Source of the DNA: Candidatus Eisenbacteria bacterium
GTDB lineage: Bacteria > Eisenbacteria > RBG-16-71-46
Assembly (NCBI GenBank): GCA_020847735.1
Contig: JADLBL010000023.1
Span: 62,001-126,000 of the forward strand
DNA length: 64,000 nt
Direction: 5' to 3'
Under the pieces are notes generated by a model. The model saw nothing but the letters and a program-made list of their open reading frames with translations, had not been told where the DNA came from and did not search any database. Shown here one piece after another: positions 30,444-39,267 of this stretch (position 1 is the first letter of the stretch; each line of letters starts with the position of its first letter). Both the position numbers and the translations under genes were made by a program.

Positions 30444-32873
30444 GTGCGACCGCTCGCCGCCGCAGCCACCCTCGCGCTCCTCGCGCTGGCCGCCGCGCGC
30501 GCGGACGCGACCGCGCCCACGCCGAACCTGCCGCTGGCGCTGTACGGCGACGAGGGCGTCGCCACCACCGACGACGCGCGCGCGGCGCTCTTCAATCCCG
30601 CGGGGCTCGGGGTGCGTTATCCCGCCGAGCTGTTCGTGGGCTTCTCGCACGCGGGGCCGAAGCAGGAGTGGAACACGACGCTGCTTTCGGCGGGCGGCTT
30701 CGGGTTCATCGCCCTGCGGCAGCGCGACACGACGCAGACCTACGGGCTCGCGTTCGCGGCGGGTGGCGAGAAGCTGCGCGCGGGCTGGGCGCCCTACTGG
30801 GTCGTGACCGGCAAGGCGATCGGCCGCGCGACGACGCCCGACCACCGCTTCGGGCTGCTGTCGCGCCCGTCCCCGTGGCTGTCGGCGGGCGCGGTCGTCG
30901 AGCACGTCCTGCGCCCGAAGTTCCGCGGCGACCGTCTCGCCCGCGAGTACACGCTCGGCGTGGGGCTGCGCCCGCTCGCGCTGAACCGCGCGCGCGCGCA
31001 CGACCTGGGCACGCGCCTGACGCTCGGCGCCGACGTCACGCTGGTCGAGGACGGCGACTGGTCGCAGGCCCGCTCGCGCGTGACCGCCGAGCTCGAGCCC
31101 GTGCCGGGCCTGGCGCTCGCGGCGAGCGTGGCCGACCACCGCGAGCTGCGCGTCGGCCTGACGCTGCGCGGCGTCGGCGGCTCGCTGCACGGCGGCACCG
31201 CGCGCGCCGGCGACCGCCGGCTCTACGACCACTGGGCGGTGTCGCTGCACGCCGGCGAGGAGCCATCCGTTTTCGCCGCGAAGTCCGAACGCCGCGTCGC
31301 GGTCGTGCGCGCGGGCGGGCTGCTCGCCGACGAGGCGCTGGGTGGCGGCCTGCTGGGCGGCGCTTCCACGGTCGCGGGCGCGCCGCTGCACGCGCAGCTT
31401 CGGCGTGCGCTCGAGGACCCGCTGGTGCGGGGCGTGCTGCTCGATCTGCGCGGCGTCGCCGGCATGGCGCAGCTCGAGGAGCTGCGGCCGCGCGTGCAGG
31501 CGTTGCGGCTCGCCGGCAAGCCGGTCGTCGCCTTCCTCGAGACCGGCGGCGGGCGCGGCGATCTCTACCTCGCCAGCGCCTGCGACCGGGTGTTCACCAC
31601 CGAGGAGGCCGACTTCACCGGCCTCGGGCTGCGCGTCGAGCGGCGCTACTACCGCGAGTTCCTCGCCGGGCTGGGCCTGCGCATGGACCGGGTGAGCGTC
31701 GGCGACTACAAGTCCGCGTTCCGCAACTTCAGCGTGGACTCGACCGGCGCCGCCGACACCGAGTCCATCGAGCGGACGCTCGACGTCTCGCAGGCGCTGT
31801 TCACCGAGGCGCTGGCGCAGGGGCGCGGCGTCCCGCGGGAGCGCTTCGCGCACGTGCTCGACGGCCGCGCCTGGCCGGCCGCGGACCTCGTCGCCGCCGG
31901 GCTCGTGGACTCGGTCGGCTGGCGCGAGGACGCGCTGCGCGCGCTCGGACGCCTCGCCGGGCTGGGACCGAAGCCGCGCACGGTGAACCTGCGCCGCGCG
32001 CCGCTCGCCGGCCGCGAGTGGACGCGGCGCTCGCCCGTCGCGGTCGTCTACGCGGGCGGCGCGATCGAGACCGGGCGCAGCGGCGGAAGCCTGCTCACGG
32101 GGCCGTACATGGGCAGCGAGACCATCATCGCCCAGCTCGAACGAGCGTTTCGCGCGCCCGGCGTGCGCGCCGTGGTGCTGCGCATCGAGAGCCCGGGCGG
32201 CTCGGCCATCGCCTCGAACCTGATGGACCACGCGGTCACGCGTCTCAAGCGCGAGACCGGCAAGCCGTGCATCGTCTCGATGGGCTCGGTCGCCGCCAGC
32301 GGCGGCTACTACATCGCCGCGCACGGCGACCGCATCTTCGCCGACCGCGCGACGCGCACCGGCTCGATCGGCGTGCTGTTCGTGAAACCCTCGCTCGAAG
32401 GCTTCTACGCGAAGCACGGCATCCGGCAGGACGACTTCGAACGCGGCGCGTACATGGCCGGCGGATCGCCCGCCCGCGACTGGACGCCCGCGTTCCAGGC
32501 CTCGGCCGACTCGGCCATCCGCAGGCACTACGACCTGTTCGTCGCCCGCGTCGCGCAGGGCCGCGGACTCGATCCCGCCGACGTGTACCGGGCGGCGCAG
32601 GGCCGCGTGTGGCTCGGCGACGACGCGCGCGAGCGCCGGCTCGTGGACGAGATCGGCGGCTTCGAGGCCGCGCTCGCCGAAGCGCGCCGGCGCGCGGGCG
32701 TGCCGCCGGGCGAGAAGATCCGCCTCTTCGAGCTGCACCGGCCCCGCGGCGGCTTCCTCGAGCGGCTGGTCCGCGGCTGGGTCACGGAGACGCTCGAACG
32801 CGACGCGTCGCTGCGCTCGCTGCGCGGCGCGCAGCTTCGCGACGCCGAGTGGCTCGAGGGGCTGGAGGAGTAG
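30444..32873 (+). CDS. sppA: SppA-type signal peptide peptidase fused to a barrel-like N-terminal domain
   Basis: The C-terminal 500 residues are a double-repeat SppA serine protease that degrades leftover signal peptides. It has the general base K423 (VGDYKSAF) in the first repeat and the nucleophile S619 (SVAASGGYYIA) in the second, as in E. coli SppA. Before it, residues 20-270 form a separate exported domain resembling PorV/UPF0164-like outer-membrane proteins (DDARAALFNPAGLGVRYPAELFVGFS and many Gly/aromatic strands). Total length is 809, against about 600 usually. The start is GTG 30444, 9 bp after nth. If the barrel is real the protease would face the periplasm from the outer membrane. 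Confidence 0.88.
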   Translation: MRPLAAAATLALLALAAARADATAPTPNLPLALYGDEGVATTDDARAALFNPAGLGVRYPAELFVGFSHAGPKQEWNTTLLSAGGFGFIALRQRDTTQTYGLAFAAGGEKLRAGWAPYWVVTGKAIGRATTPDHRFGLLSRPSPWLSAGAVVEHVLRPKFRGDRLAREYTLGVGLRPLALNRARAHDLGTRLTLGADVTLVEDGDWSQARSRVTAELEPVPGLALAASVADHRELRVGLTLRGVGGSLHGGTARAGDRRLYDHWAVSLHAGEEPSVFAAKSERRVAVVRAGGLLADEALGGGLLGGASTVAGAPLHAQLRRALEDPLVRGVLLDLRGVAGMAQLEELRPRVQALRLAGKPVVAFLETGGGRGDLYLASACDRVFTTEEADFTGLGLRVERRYYREFLAGLGLRMDRVSVGDYKSAFRNFSVDSTGAADTESIERTLDVSQALFTEALAQGRGVPRERFAHVLDGRAWPAADLVAAGLVDSVGWREDALRALGRLAGLGPKPRTVNLRRAPLAGREWTRRSPVAVVYAGGAIETGRSGGSLLTGPYMGSETIIAQLERAFRAPGVRAVVLRIESPGGSAIASNLMDHAVTRLKRETGKPCIVSMGSVAASGGYYIAAHGDRIFADRATRTGSIGVLFVKPSLEGFYAKHGIRQDDFERGAYMAGGSPARDWTPAFQASADSAIRRHYDLFVARVAQGRGLDPADVYRAAQGRVWLGDDARERRLVDEIGGFEAALAEARRRAGVPPGEKIRLFELHRPRGGFLERLVRGWVTETLERDASLRSLRGAQLRDAEWLEGLEE

Positions 32874-32892
32874 CGCCGGGCGTCGCGGCGGA

Positions 32893-32911
32893 CTTCGCGA
32901 TCCCCGCGAAG
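32893..32911 (+). terminator. hairpin after sppA
   Basis: CTTCGCG pairs with CGCGAAG across a 5-nt loop, 20 nt past the sppA stop. It lacks a T run. The rest of the 334-bp gap (32874-33207) holds no gene; it carries a TAGACA -10-like box at 33074-33079 that probably serves the trehalose operon. Confidence 0.4.
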
Positions 32912-33073
32912 GGCGACTCGGCGCGCCGCACGGTCCTGCGCGTCCCCGAAAGCGCCCGCGCGCCGGAGCCCACGGACAAGCCCACGCAAATTTCCGCGGC
33001 CGCGGCGCGATTCCTCCGCGGGTTGCCGCGCGATCGCGCCCCGGGCCTGTCGCGGGCGCTGCCGGGTTTCTGG

Positions 33074-33079
33074 TAGACA
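33074..33079 (+). promoter_or_regulatory. -10-like box for the trehalose operon
   Basis: TAGACA resembles the TAGACT boxes seen elsewhere here. It lies about 130 nt before ATG 33208 and inside an inverted pair CCTGTC...GACAGG. No clear -35 is present. Confidence 0.3.
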
Positions 33080-33207
33080 GGCGGAAGGCCGCTGGCCGAC
33101 CCTCCGCGGTGATCGCTCGCGAAGCCGCTTCGTCCTGGTCCGTTCCGAACCGCCCGTCCGGGCGCGACGAACCGTCGCCGCCCCCGGTCGCCGGCCAAGG
33201 AGGCGCG

Positions 33208-34005
33208 ATGATGCCGGTTCCCCCGCTTCGAACCGGGCTCGAAGGCTTCCCGCCGGAAGTCTGGAAGCGCATCCGGGGCGCGAACCACCGGCTGCTGCTG
33301 CTCGACTACGACGGCACCCTCGCGCCCTTCGAGGTCGAGCGCATGAGCGCGCGGCTTCCCGAGCGCACGGCGCGCGCGATCCGGCGCATCGTCCGCGAAG
33401 CGGGGGACGTGGTCGCCATCGTCTCGGGCCGCCCGCTCGCCGAGCTCGAGGCGCTCGCGGGCGACCTGCCGATCCATCTCGTCGGCTCCTACGGTTGGGA
33501 GCGGCGCACGGCCGAGGGCGAGCGCATCGTCGTCGCGGTGCCGCATCTCGTCGCCGAGCGCCTCGCGCTCGCCCGCACCGCCGCCGCGGAACAGGGCTGG
33601 GGCGATCGGCTCGAAGCCAAACCCGCGGCGGTGATGCTGCACACGCGCGGGCTCCCGGAGGCCGAGGCGCGGCGGATCGAGAGCGCCTGCGAGGCCCTGT
33701 GGCGGCGGCTGTTCGTGCGCGAAGGACTCGAGCTGCTGCACGCCGACGGCGGGCTGGAGCTGCGCGCGACCGGTTTCGACAAGGGCCGGGTGGTGCGCGA
33801 GCTGACGCGAGCGCACGCCGGCTCGCGCGTGGTCGTGTTCATCGGCGACGACGCGGGCGACGAGAGCGCGTTCGAGGTCCTTCGCGACGGCGGCATCACC
33901 GTGCGCGTCGGCGCCGACGCGCGGCCGACGCGCGCGCTGTGGCGTCTGGAGTCTCCCGGGGCCGTGTGCTCGCTGCTCGAACGCTGGGCCGAGTCGGTCC
34001 ACTGA
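33208..34005 (+). CDS. otsB: trehalose-6-phosphate phosphatase
   Basis: This HAD-superfamily phosphatase (265 residues) removes phosphate from trehalose-6-phosphate. Motif I is DYDGTLAP (nucleophile D33, acid D35), motif II is IVSGRPLAEL, motif III is the Lys in GFDKGRVV, and motif IV is GDDAGDESAF. The start is ATG 33208 because GGAGG lies 4 nt upstream; an ATG at 33109 would add 33 residues without a ribosome-binding site. It is the first gene of a five-gene operon (otsB, otsA, channel-like, DUF5752, treT) with very short gaps. Confidence 0.94.
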   Translation: MMPVPPLRTGLEGFPPEVWKRIRGANHRLLLLDYDGTLAPFEVERMSARLPERTARAIRRIVREAGDVVAIVSGRPLAELEALAGDLPIHLVGSYGWERRTAEGERIVVAVPHLVAERLALARTAAAEQGWGDRLEAKPAAVMLHTRGLPEAEARRIESACEALWRRLFVREGLELLHADGGLELRATGFDKGRVVRELTRAHAGSRVVVFIGDDAGDESAFEVLRDGGITVRVGADARPTRALWRLESPGAVCSLLERWAESVH

Positions 34006-34030
34006 TCCACCCGCACCCCCGGAGGCGGAC

Positions 34031-35656
34031 ATGGGACTGATGCACAACCTGCGGCGCGCCTCGCGGCGCGCGGCGGCGAGCGCCGAGCGCCGCGCGGGGC
34101 TGCCGCCGCACGCGACGCGCGAGTCGCTCGCCGAATGGGCGCGCCGCCACCTCGGCAGGCGGCGCGTGGTGATCGTCTCGAACCGCGAGCCCTACTCGCA
34201 CGAACAGGGACCGGAGGGGCTCCTCTGGCAGCGAAACGCCGGCGGACTCACCGTCGCGCTCGACGCCGTCGCGCAGGCGGTCGGCGGGGTGTGGGTCGCG
34301 CACGGCAGCGGCGGCGGCGATCGCGAGGCGGTGGACGAGCACGACCACGTGCGCTGCCCGCCCGACCGGCCGGCGTACACGCTGCGCCGGTTGTGGCTGT
34401 CGGCCGAGGATCACGAACGCTACTACGCGGGGTTCGCCAACGGCGCGCTCTGGCCGCTGTGCCACATCGTCTACGTTCGGCCCCGCTTCGAGCAGGCGGA
34501 CTGGCTGCGCTACGAGGACGTGAACCGGCGCTTCGCCGAGGCGGTGCTCGAGGAGATCGGCGACGAGCCGGCGTTCGTGTTCATTCAGGACTATCACCTC
34601 GCGCGCGTCGCCCCGTACCTGCGCCGGGCGCGGCCGGACCTGCGCATCGCGCTCTTCTGGCACATCCCGTGGCCGAACGCCGAGGTCGTGCGACGGCTGC
34701 CGTGGCGGAACGAGCTGCTCGAGGGCCTGCTCGCCTGCGACCTCGTCGGCTTCCACATCCCTTACCACGCCCAGAACTTCCTGAGCACGGTGGCCGACTC
34801 GCTCGAGGCGCGCGTGGACTTCGAGCACAACGCGGTCGTCTGCGGAGGACGGCGCACGTGGGTGCGGCACTTCCCGATCGGGACCGATCCGGACGAGATC
34901 GGCGCCATGGCCGAGCGGCCGGCGACGGCGCGCGCCATCGAGGCGTGGAGAGCCGAGCTCGGGCTGGGCGACGCGCTCGTCGGCCTCGGCATTGACCGGC
35001 TCGACTACACCAAGGGGATCCCGGAGCGGCTCGAAGCGCTCGAGCGCTTCTGGGAGCTGCATCCCGAGTGGGTGGGACGCTTCCGCTTCGTGCAGGTCGC
35101 GGTGCCCTCGCGCATCGAGCTCGAGGAATACCAGGCGATCGGCACGCGGGTGCGCGCGCTGGTGCGGCACATCAACGGGCGTTTCGCGCCCGCGGGCCCG
35201 CCGCTCGTCCACCTCATCGAGCGCAACCTCGACTTTCCCAGCCTCGTGCCGCTCTACCGCATGGCCGACCTGTGCATGGTGACCTCGCTGCACGACGGCA
35301 TGAACCTGGTGGCCAAGGAGTACGTCGCCGCCCGGACGGATCACGGCGGCGCGCTGGTGCTGTCGCCGTTCACCGGCGCCGCGCGCGAGTTCCTGCGCGC
35401 GTGGATCGCCTCGCCCTACGATCGCGAGCGGCTCGCCGAGACGATCGCGGCCGCGCTCACCGAGGATCCGGAGGCGCGCGCCGCGCGCATCCGCGACCTG
35501 CGCACGGCCGTGCACCGCCACACGGTTTACGATTGGGCCACCGAAGTCCTCGACACGGCGCTGCGCATGGAGACCGCGTGGCCCGCCGAAACGTCCGCCG
35601 GCGGCGCCGGCCGCACGAAGGCGCCGGTGCGGCGCCGGAAAGGAGCCGGATCATGA
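34031..35656 (+). CDS. otsA: trehalose-6-phosphate synthase (GT20)
   Basis: This GT20 retaining glycosyltransferase joins UDP- or NDP-glucose to glucose-6-phosphate. Signatures: VIVSNREPYSH at the N-terminus, NAGGLTVALDAV, FIQDYHLARVAPYLR, FWHIPWPNAEVVRRLP, GIDRLDYTKGIPERL for the phosphate/nucleotide site, and SLHDGMNLVAKEYVAAR near the donor site. Its 541 residues exceed E. coli OtsA (474) by an N-terminal 40-residue basic helix and a C-terminal Arg/Lys tail. GGAGG precedes ATG 34031. It overlaps the next gene by 4 bp (ATGA). Confidence 0.95.
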   Translation: MGLMHNLRRASRRAAASAERRAGLPPHATRESLAEWARRHLGRRRVVIVSNREPYSHEQGPEGLLWQRNAGGLTVALDAVAQAVGGVWVAHGSGGGDREAVDEHDHVRCPPDRPAYTLRRLWLSAEDHERYYAGFANGALWPLCHIVYVRPRFEQADWLRYEDVNRRFAEAVLEEIGDEPAFVFIQDYHLARVAPYLRRARPDLRIALFWHIPWPNAEVVRRLPWRNELLEGLLACDLVGFHIPYHAQNFLSTVADSLEARVDFEHNAVVCGGRRTWVRHFPIGTDPDEIGAMAERPATARAIEAWRAELGLGDALVGLGIDRLDYTKGIPERLEALERFWELHPEWVGRFRFVQVAVPSRIELEEYQAIGTRVRALVRHINGRFAPAGPPLVHLIERNLDFPSLVPLYRMADLCMVTSLHDGMNLVAKEYVAARTDHGGALVLSPFTGAAREFLRAWIASPYDRERLAETIAAALTEDPEARAARIRDLRTAVHRHTVYDWATEVLDTALRMETAWPAETSAGGAGRTKAPVRRRKGAGS

Positions 35657-36354
35657 TCGGCAGCATCGGAATCGCCTGGATGCCCCTCGACGAGCTGATG
35701 CAGCAGCTCCGGTCGTTCGCCGACGCGGTGGTGCAGGGTCTGCCGTCGTTCCTGCTCGCGGTCGTCGTCGTGGCCGTGGGCTGGCTGATCGCCTCGCTCG
35801 TCGCCCGGCTGCTGCGCGCCGTGCTGCGGCGCGGCGGCTTCAGCAGCGGCGCCCGCAGCCTGCTCGGCCACCGGGCGCTGGGCGCGCACGATCCCGCCCA
35901 CGTGGCGGCGAGCCTGGTGAAGTGGCTGCTGGTCGCCATCGCCGCGCTGCTGGCGCTCGACCTGCTGGGCTTCCAGCTCGGACAGGAGCTGGCGATGCGG
36001 CTGCGCGACGCGCTGCCGCGCGTGGTGGCCGCTTCGATCCTGCTGGTGGTCGGCAGCCTGGTGGCGATGCTGCTGGGCGCGGGCACGCAGCGCTTCTTCG
36101 AAAGCGCCGGTGTGTCGGGGGCGCGGCTGCGCGGGCAGGTCGTGACGGGCGTGTTCACCTTCTTCGCGATGATGGTCGCGCTCGAGCAGCTCGGCTTCGC
36201 CGCCCACTTCGTGACCGCGCTCGGCCTCGTGCTCGCCGGAACGCTCGGGCTGACGCTCGCCCTCGCGGTCGGGATCGGCTGCCGCGAGCTGGCGCGGGAC
36301 TTCGTGATCGAATACCTGAAGACGATGGACGAGGAAAAGCGCGAGCGTGACTGA
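35653..36354 (+). CDS. small membrane protein with MscS-like transmembrane helices
   Basis: This 233-residue integral membrane protein has about five hydrophobic segments (30-55, 88-112, 118-145, 155-180, 183-210). It resembles the conserved TM-helix family related to MscS channels, but the soluble MscS beta domain is missing: after the last helix only CRELARDFVIEYLKTMDEEKRERD remains. Its position between otsA and treT suggests an osmotic release or sensing role (inference). It starts at ATG 35653, overlapping the otsA stop. Confidence 0.75.
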   Translation: MIGSIGIAWMPLDELMQQLRSFADAVVQGLPSFLLAVVVVAVGWLIASLVARLLRAVLRRGGFSSGARSLLGHRALGAHDPAHVAASLVKWLLVAIAALLALDLLGFQLGQELAMRLRDALPRVVAASILLVVGSLVAMLLGAGTQRFFESAGVSGARLRGQVVTGVFTFFAMMVALEQLGFAAHFVTALGLVLAGTLGLTLALAVGIGCRELARDFVIEYLKTMDEEKRERD

Positions 36355-36364
36355 GGACGCCGCC

Positions 36365-37114
36365 ATGCGACCGTTCGAGCTGACGGGCGTCGTGTACCTC
36401 ACCGCGCCGACCGGGGCCGTCGCGACGACGCTCGACGACCTGCGGCGGTGCGTCGCCGACGCCGCGCCGGCGTCGCTCTTCCGCCACACGCAAATGCAGC
36501 GCCTCGACGCCCACGGCGCGGAACCGCCCGCCGACGAGCTGAGCGCGTGGGTGCGCGGCGTCGTGCAGGACGCCGAGACGGCCGAGCGCATCGGCTTCGT
36601 CGTGCAGACCGCTCCGCCCGGCGCCGAGCCGCTGCGCGCCCGGCTGCTCGAGGCGCTCGACACGCTGCCGGCCGCCGCGCGCGAACGCCGCGCCGCGCCC
36701 GAAGGCGGCGCGTTCGCGTTCCTCGCCGCGCGCGCCGTGCCGATCCGCGCGGGAGCGCCCGCGCGGGACGCGCGCGAGCTGGCCCGCGCGCTCGAACGAG
36801 CGACGCGCGACGTGTGGTTCCACCATCTCGTCGAGGAGCCGTGGTTCGCCGGCGGCGAGCCCGCGCTGCTCGCCTGGCTGCGGGCCGCGGGCGGCGAGGC
36901 GCTGGCCGAAACGCTCGCGCGCGAGACGCGGCGCCGCACTTCGATCGACGCCCTTCGCGCCGCCGTCCGCCGGCACGACCGACGCGCCGGCATCGCCGGG
37001 CGCGTGCTCTCGGGCGAGACGGCCGCCACGGCCGCGGACGCCGCGGGCATGCGCTCGCTGGTCCGGCGTCTGGCGCGGCGCCTGGCGGGCGCCGATGCGC
37101 GGAGGGGCGCATGA
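36365..37114 (+). CDS. DUF5752-like protein
   Basis: This 249-residue cytosolic protein of unknown function opens with PFELTGVVYLTAPTGAVATTLDDL, which matches the DUF5752 pattern. It continues with helical segments (FRHTQMQRLDAH, ELSAWVRGVVQDAETAERIG). Such proteins occur beside glycosyltransferases, but their activity is not established. The start is ATG 36365 behind GAGGA; GTG 36347 is an alternative. Its stop overlaps the ATG of treT (ATGA), so it is produced in step with that enzyme and may be its accessory. Confidence 0.7.
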   Translation: MRPFELTGVVYLTAPTGAVATTLDDLRRCVADAAPASLFRHTQMQRLDAHGAEPPADELSAWVRGVVQDAETAERIGFVVQTAPPGAEPLRARLLEALDTLPAAARERRAAPEGGAFAFLAARAVPIRAGAPARDARELARALERATRDVWFHHLVEEPWFAGGEPALLAWLRAAGGEALAETLARETRRRTSIDALRAAVRRHDRRAGIAGRVLSGETAATAADAAGMRSLVRRLARRLAGADARRGA

Positions 37115-38349
37115 TCGTGGACGTCGGTCCGGCGCGCGCGGAGTGGCTGCGGGCGATTCGCGAAGCGGCCGGCGAGGACGCGTTCGGCCAGCTCGAGAAC
37201 CTCGCGCGCTCGCTGCGCGGCCACCGGCTGGCGATGGTCAACTCGACGGCGACCGGAGGCGGCGTGGCCGAGATCCTCCACCGGCTGGTGCGCCTGCTGA
37301 ACGGGCTGGGCGTGGACACGCGCTGGCACGTGCTGCCCGGCGACGAGCGCTACTACCGGATCACCAAGGCGATCCACAACGGCCTGCACGGCGCGCCGGC
37401 GGTGATCACGGACGACGACTGGCGCCACTTTCTCGAGGTCGCCTCCGCCGGCGCCGCCGGGCTCGGGCTCGACGCCGACCTGGTGCTCATCCACGATCCG
37501 CAGCCGGCCGCGCTCGTGCAGATGCTGCGCCGGCCCGGGCAGCCGTGGGTCTGGCGCTGCCACATTGACCTGTCCGCGGCCGACCGCCTCGTCTGGCAAC
37601 GGCTCGCGCCCTACGTCGCGGCCTACGACGCGACGATCTTCTCGCACGCGGCGTTCGTGCCCCCGCTGCCGATTCCGGCCTACCTCGTGCCGCCCTCCAT
37701 TGATCCGCTGTCGGACAAGAACCGCGAGCTCGACGAGGCGGAACAGGAGCGGCTGCTCGCGCCGTTCGGACTGCCCGACGACGTGCCGCTCGTCACCCAG
37801 GTGTCGCGCTTCGACCGGCTCAAGGATCCGATCGGCGTGCTCGAGGCGTTCGACCTCGTGAGCCGCGAGGAATCGGCGCACCTCGTGCTGGCGGGCGGAG
37901 CCGCGGACGACGACCCCGAGGGCCGCGAGGTGCTGGCGGAGGTGCGCGCCCGCGCCGGCGACCGGCGCGACGTCACGCTGCTCGATCTGCCGCCGGACGC
38001 CCATCTCGTGATCAACGCGCTGCAGCGGCGCTCGGCGGTGGTCGTGCAGAAGTCGCTGCGCGAGGGCTTCGCCCTGACGGTCGCCGAGGCGCTGTGGAAG
38101 CGCCGCGCGGTGGTCGCCGGAGCGGTCGGCGGCATCCCGCTGCAGGTGCTGCACGAGCGCACCGGCCTGCTGGTGCGCAGCGTGCCGGGCTGCGCGTACC
38201 AGATCACGCGGCTGCTGCGCTCGCCGGAACTGCGCCGGCGCCTCGCGCTCGCCGGCCGCGAGCACGTGCGCCGGCACTTCCTGCTGCCGCGCGAGGCGTG
38301 CGACTACCTCGCCGTGTTCGCCTCGCTCGCCACCGCCGCCCGGACCTGA
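37111..38349 (+). CDS. treT: trehalose synthase, GT4 (TreT-like)
   Basis: This GT4 glycosyltransferase of 412 residues resembles TreT, which joins NDP-glucose directly to glucose to make trehalose without a phosphate intermediate. The N-terminal domain has VNSTATGGGVAEIL and LVLIHDPQPAAL; the C-terminal domain has QVSRFDRLKDPIGVLEAF, the donor-site KSLREGFALTVAEALWK and GGIPLQV. Its presence in the same operon as otsA-otsB gives the cell two independent trehalose routes. It could instead make another glucoside, since GT4 specificity is hard to read. ATG 37111 overlaps the previous stop. Confidence 0.87.
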   Translation: MIVDVGPARAEWLRAIREAAGEDAFGQLENLARSLRGHRLAMVNSTATGGGVAEILHRLVRLLNGLGVDTRWHVLPGDERYYRITKAIHNGLHGAPAVITDDDWRHFLEVASAGAAGLGLDADLVLIHDPQPAALVQMLRRPGQPWVWRCHIDLSAADRLVWQRLAPYVAAYDATIFSHAAFVPPLPIPAYLVPPSIDPLSDKNRELDEAEQERLLAPFGLPDDVPLVTQVSRFDRLKDPIGVLEAFDLVSREESAHLVLAGGAADDDPEGREVLAEVRARAGDRRDVTLLDLPPDAHLVINALQRRSAVVVQKSLREGFALTVAEALWKRRAVVAGAVGGIPLQVLHERTGLLVRSVPGCAYQITRLLRSPELRRRLALAGREHVRRHFLLPREACDYLAVFASLATAART

Positions 38350-38407
38350 GCCGCCGACTCGTCCGGCGGGCGGGCCGCGCCGGTGGCGCCGACCCGCCGC
38401 ACGCCCG

Positions 38408-39130
38408 TCAATCCGCGAAGCCGTCGCGGCGCAGCGCCTCGCTCCAGGGTCCGTCCGGCTCGCGGGCGATGGCGCGCGACGCCCAGAAGCGCGCCTCGCG
38501 GTCGCGGCCCAGCGCGCGCAGCACGCGCGCGCGGTCGTACAGCGCGTGCGGGTACTCCTGCTGTGTCGAGTCCACCATCGCGAACTGCGCCGCCGCCTCC
38601 AGCCACAGCGCGCGCGCCCGTCCCGGCTCCGCGGTCCGGTCCGCCTCGAGCGCGAGCGCCACGCCCGCCCCCAGCCGGCCCTCGCCGTAGTGCGGCGCCA
38701 GCTCGCACGCACGCCGATAGCGCGCGAGCGCGCGCGGGAAGTCGTGCACGGCCAGATCGAGCGCCGCGAGCGCCGCCAGCAGCCGCGCGTCGCCCCCGCG
38801 CCCGAGCGAGTCGAGTCGCGCGCGCGCGCGCGCGACCCGCGCGAGCATCGCCCGGTCGGGCGCGTCGTTCACCGGCTCGCCGCCCAGCAGCGCGGCGTGC
38901 CAGCGCAGCTCGTTGGTGCGCACGCTCACACCGGCGACGCCGTCCGCGGCCGCCCGGGCGGCCGGACCCTCGGGCAGGCCGCGCGGGTTCTGCTTCGGCA
39001 ACACCAGCGAGACGATCCCCAGCACCAGCAGCGCGGCCAGCACCGCCACGAACACGACCGTGGGCAGCACGCGCCAGCGCAGGCGCTTCTCGATCCCGGC
39101 GATGGGCGGCGGCAGCGGAGATTCGGTCAT
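38408..39130 (-). CDS. membrane-anchored TPR protein
   Basis: This 240-residue protein has one N-terminal transmembrane helix (about 24-45) after a short cytosolic segment. Helical repeats of TPR type follow in the periplasm (LAALAALDLAVHDFPRALARYRRACELAPHYGEGRLG; ALYDRARVLRALGRDREARFWASRAIARE). Such proteins scaffold complexes. The start is ATG 39130. A TATCCT -10 ends 8 nt before it and TTTCGG lies 17 nt further up, so the mRNA is probably leaderless. Confidence 0.8.
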   Translation of the reverse strand: MTESPLPPPIAGIEKRLRWRVLPTVVFVAVLAALLVLGIVSLVLPKQNPRGLPEGPAARAAADGVAGVSVRTNELRWHAALLGGEPVNDAPDRAMLARVARARARLDSLGRGGDARLLAALAALDLAVHDFPRALARYRRACELAPHYGEGRLGAGVALALEADRTAEPGRARALWLEAAAQFAMVDSTQQEYPHALYDRARVLRALGRDREARFWASRAIAREPDGPWSEALRRDGFAD

Positions 39131-39138
39131 GGGCGCGA

Positions 39139-39167
39139 AGGATAGAAGACGGGCGGGGGCTCCGAAA
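39139..39167 (-). promoter_or_regulatory. leaderless promoter of the TPR gene
   Basis: Minus strand: TTTCGG, 17 nt, TATCCT (39144-39139), 8 nt, ATG 39130. The -35 hexamer equals the one proposed for the aspartyl-protease gene at 54393. Confidence 0.5.
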
Positions 39168-39267
39168 GGCGGCCGGGTGGATCGCGCGGGGGGCTTGCCG
39201 GTCGGCGCCTGCATCCGGCGCGTCGGGCCGCGCGCCGGGCGATCCGCCGGCGCGCCCCGGGCGAACC

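Noticed and set aside
30180-33272. Very long open frame on the minus strand opposite nth and sppA (about 1000 codons)
   Set aside because: High G+C removes stop codons from other frames. The translation is Arg/Gly/His-rich low complexity with no domain, while the opposite strand encodes clear enzymes.
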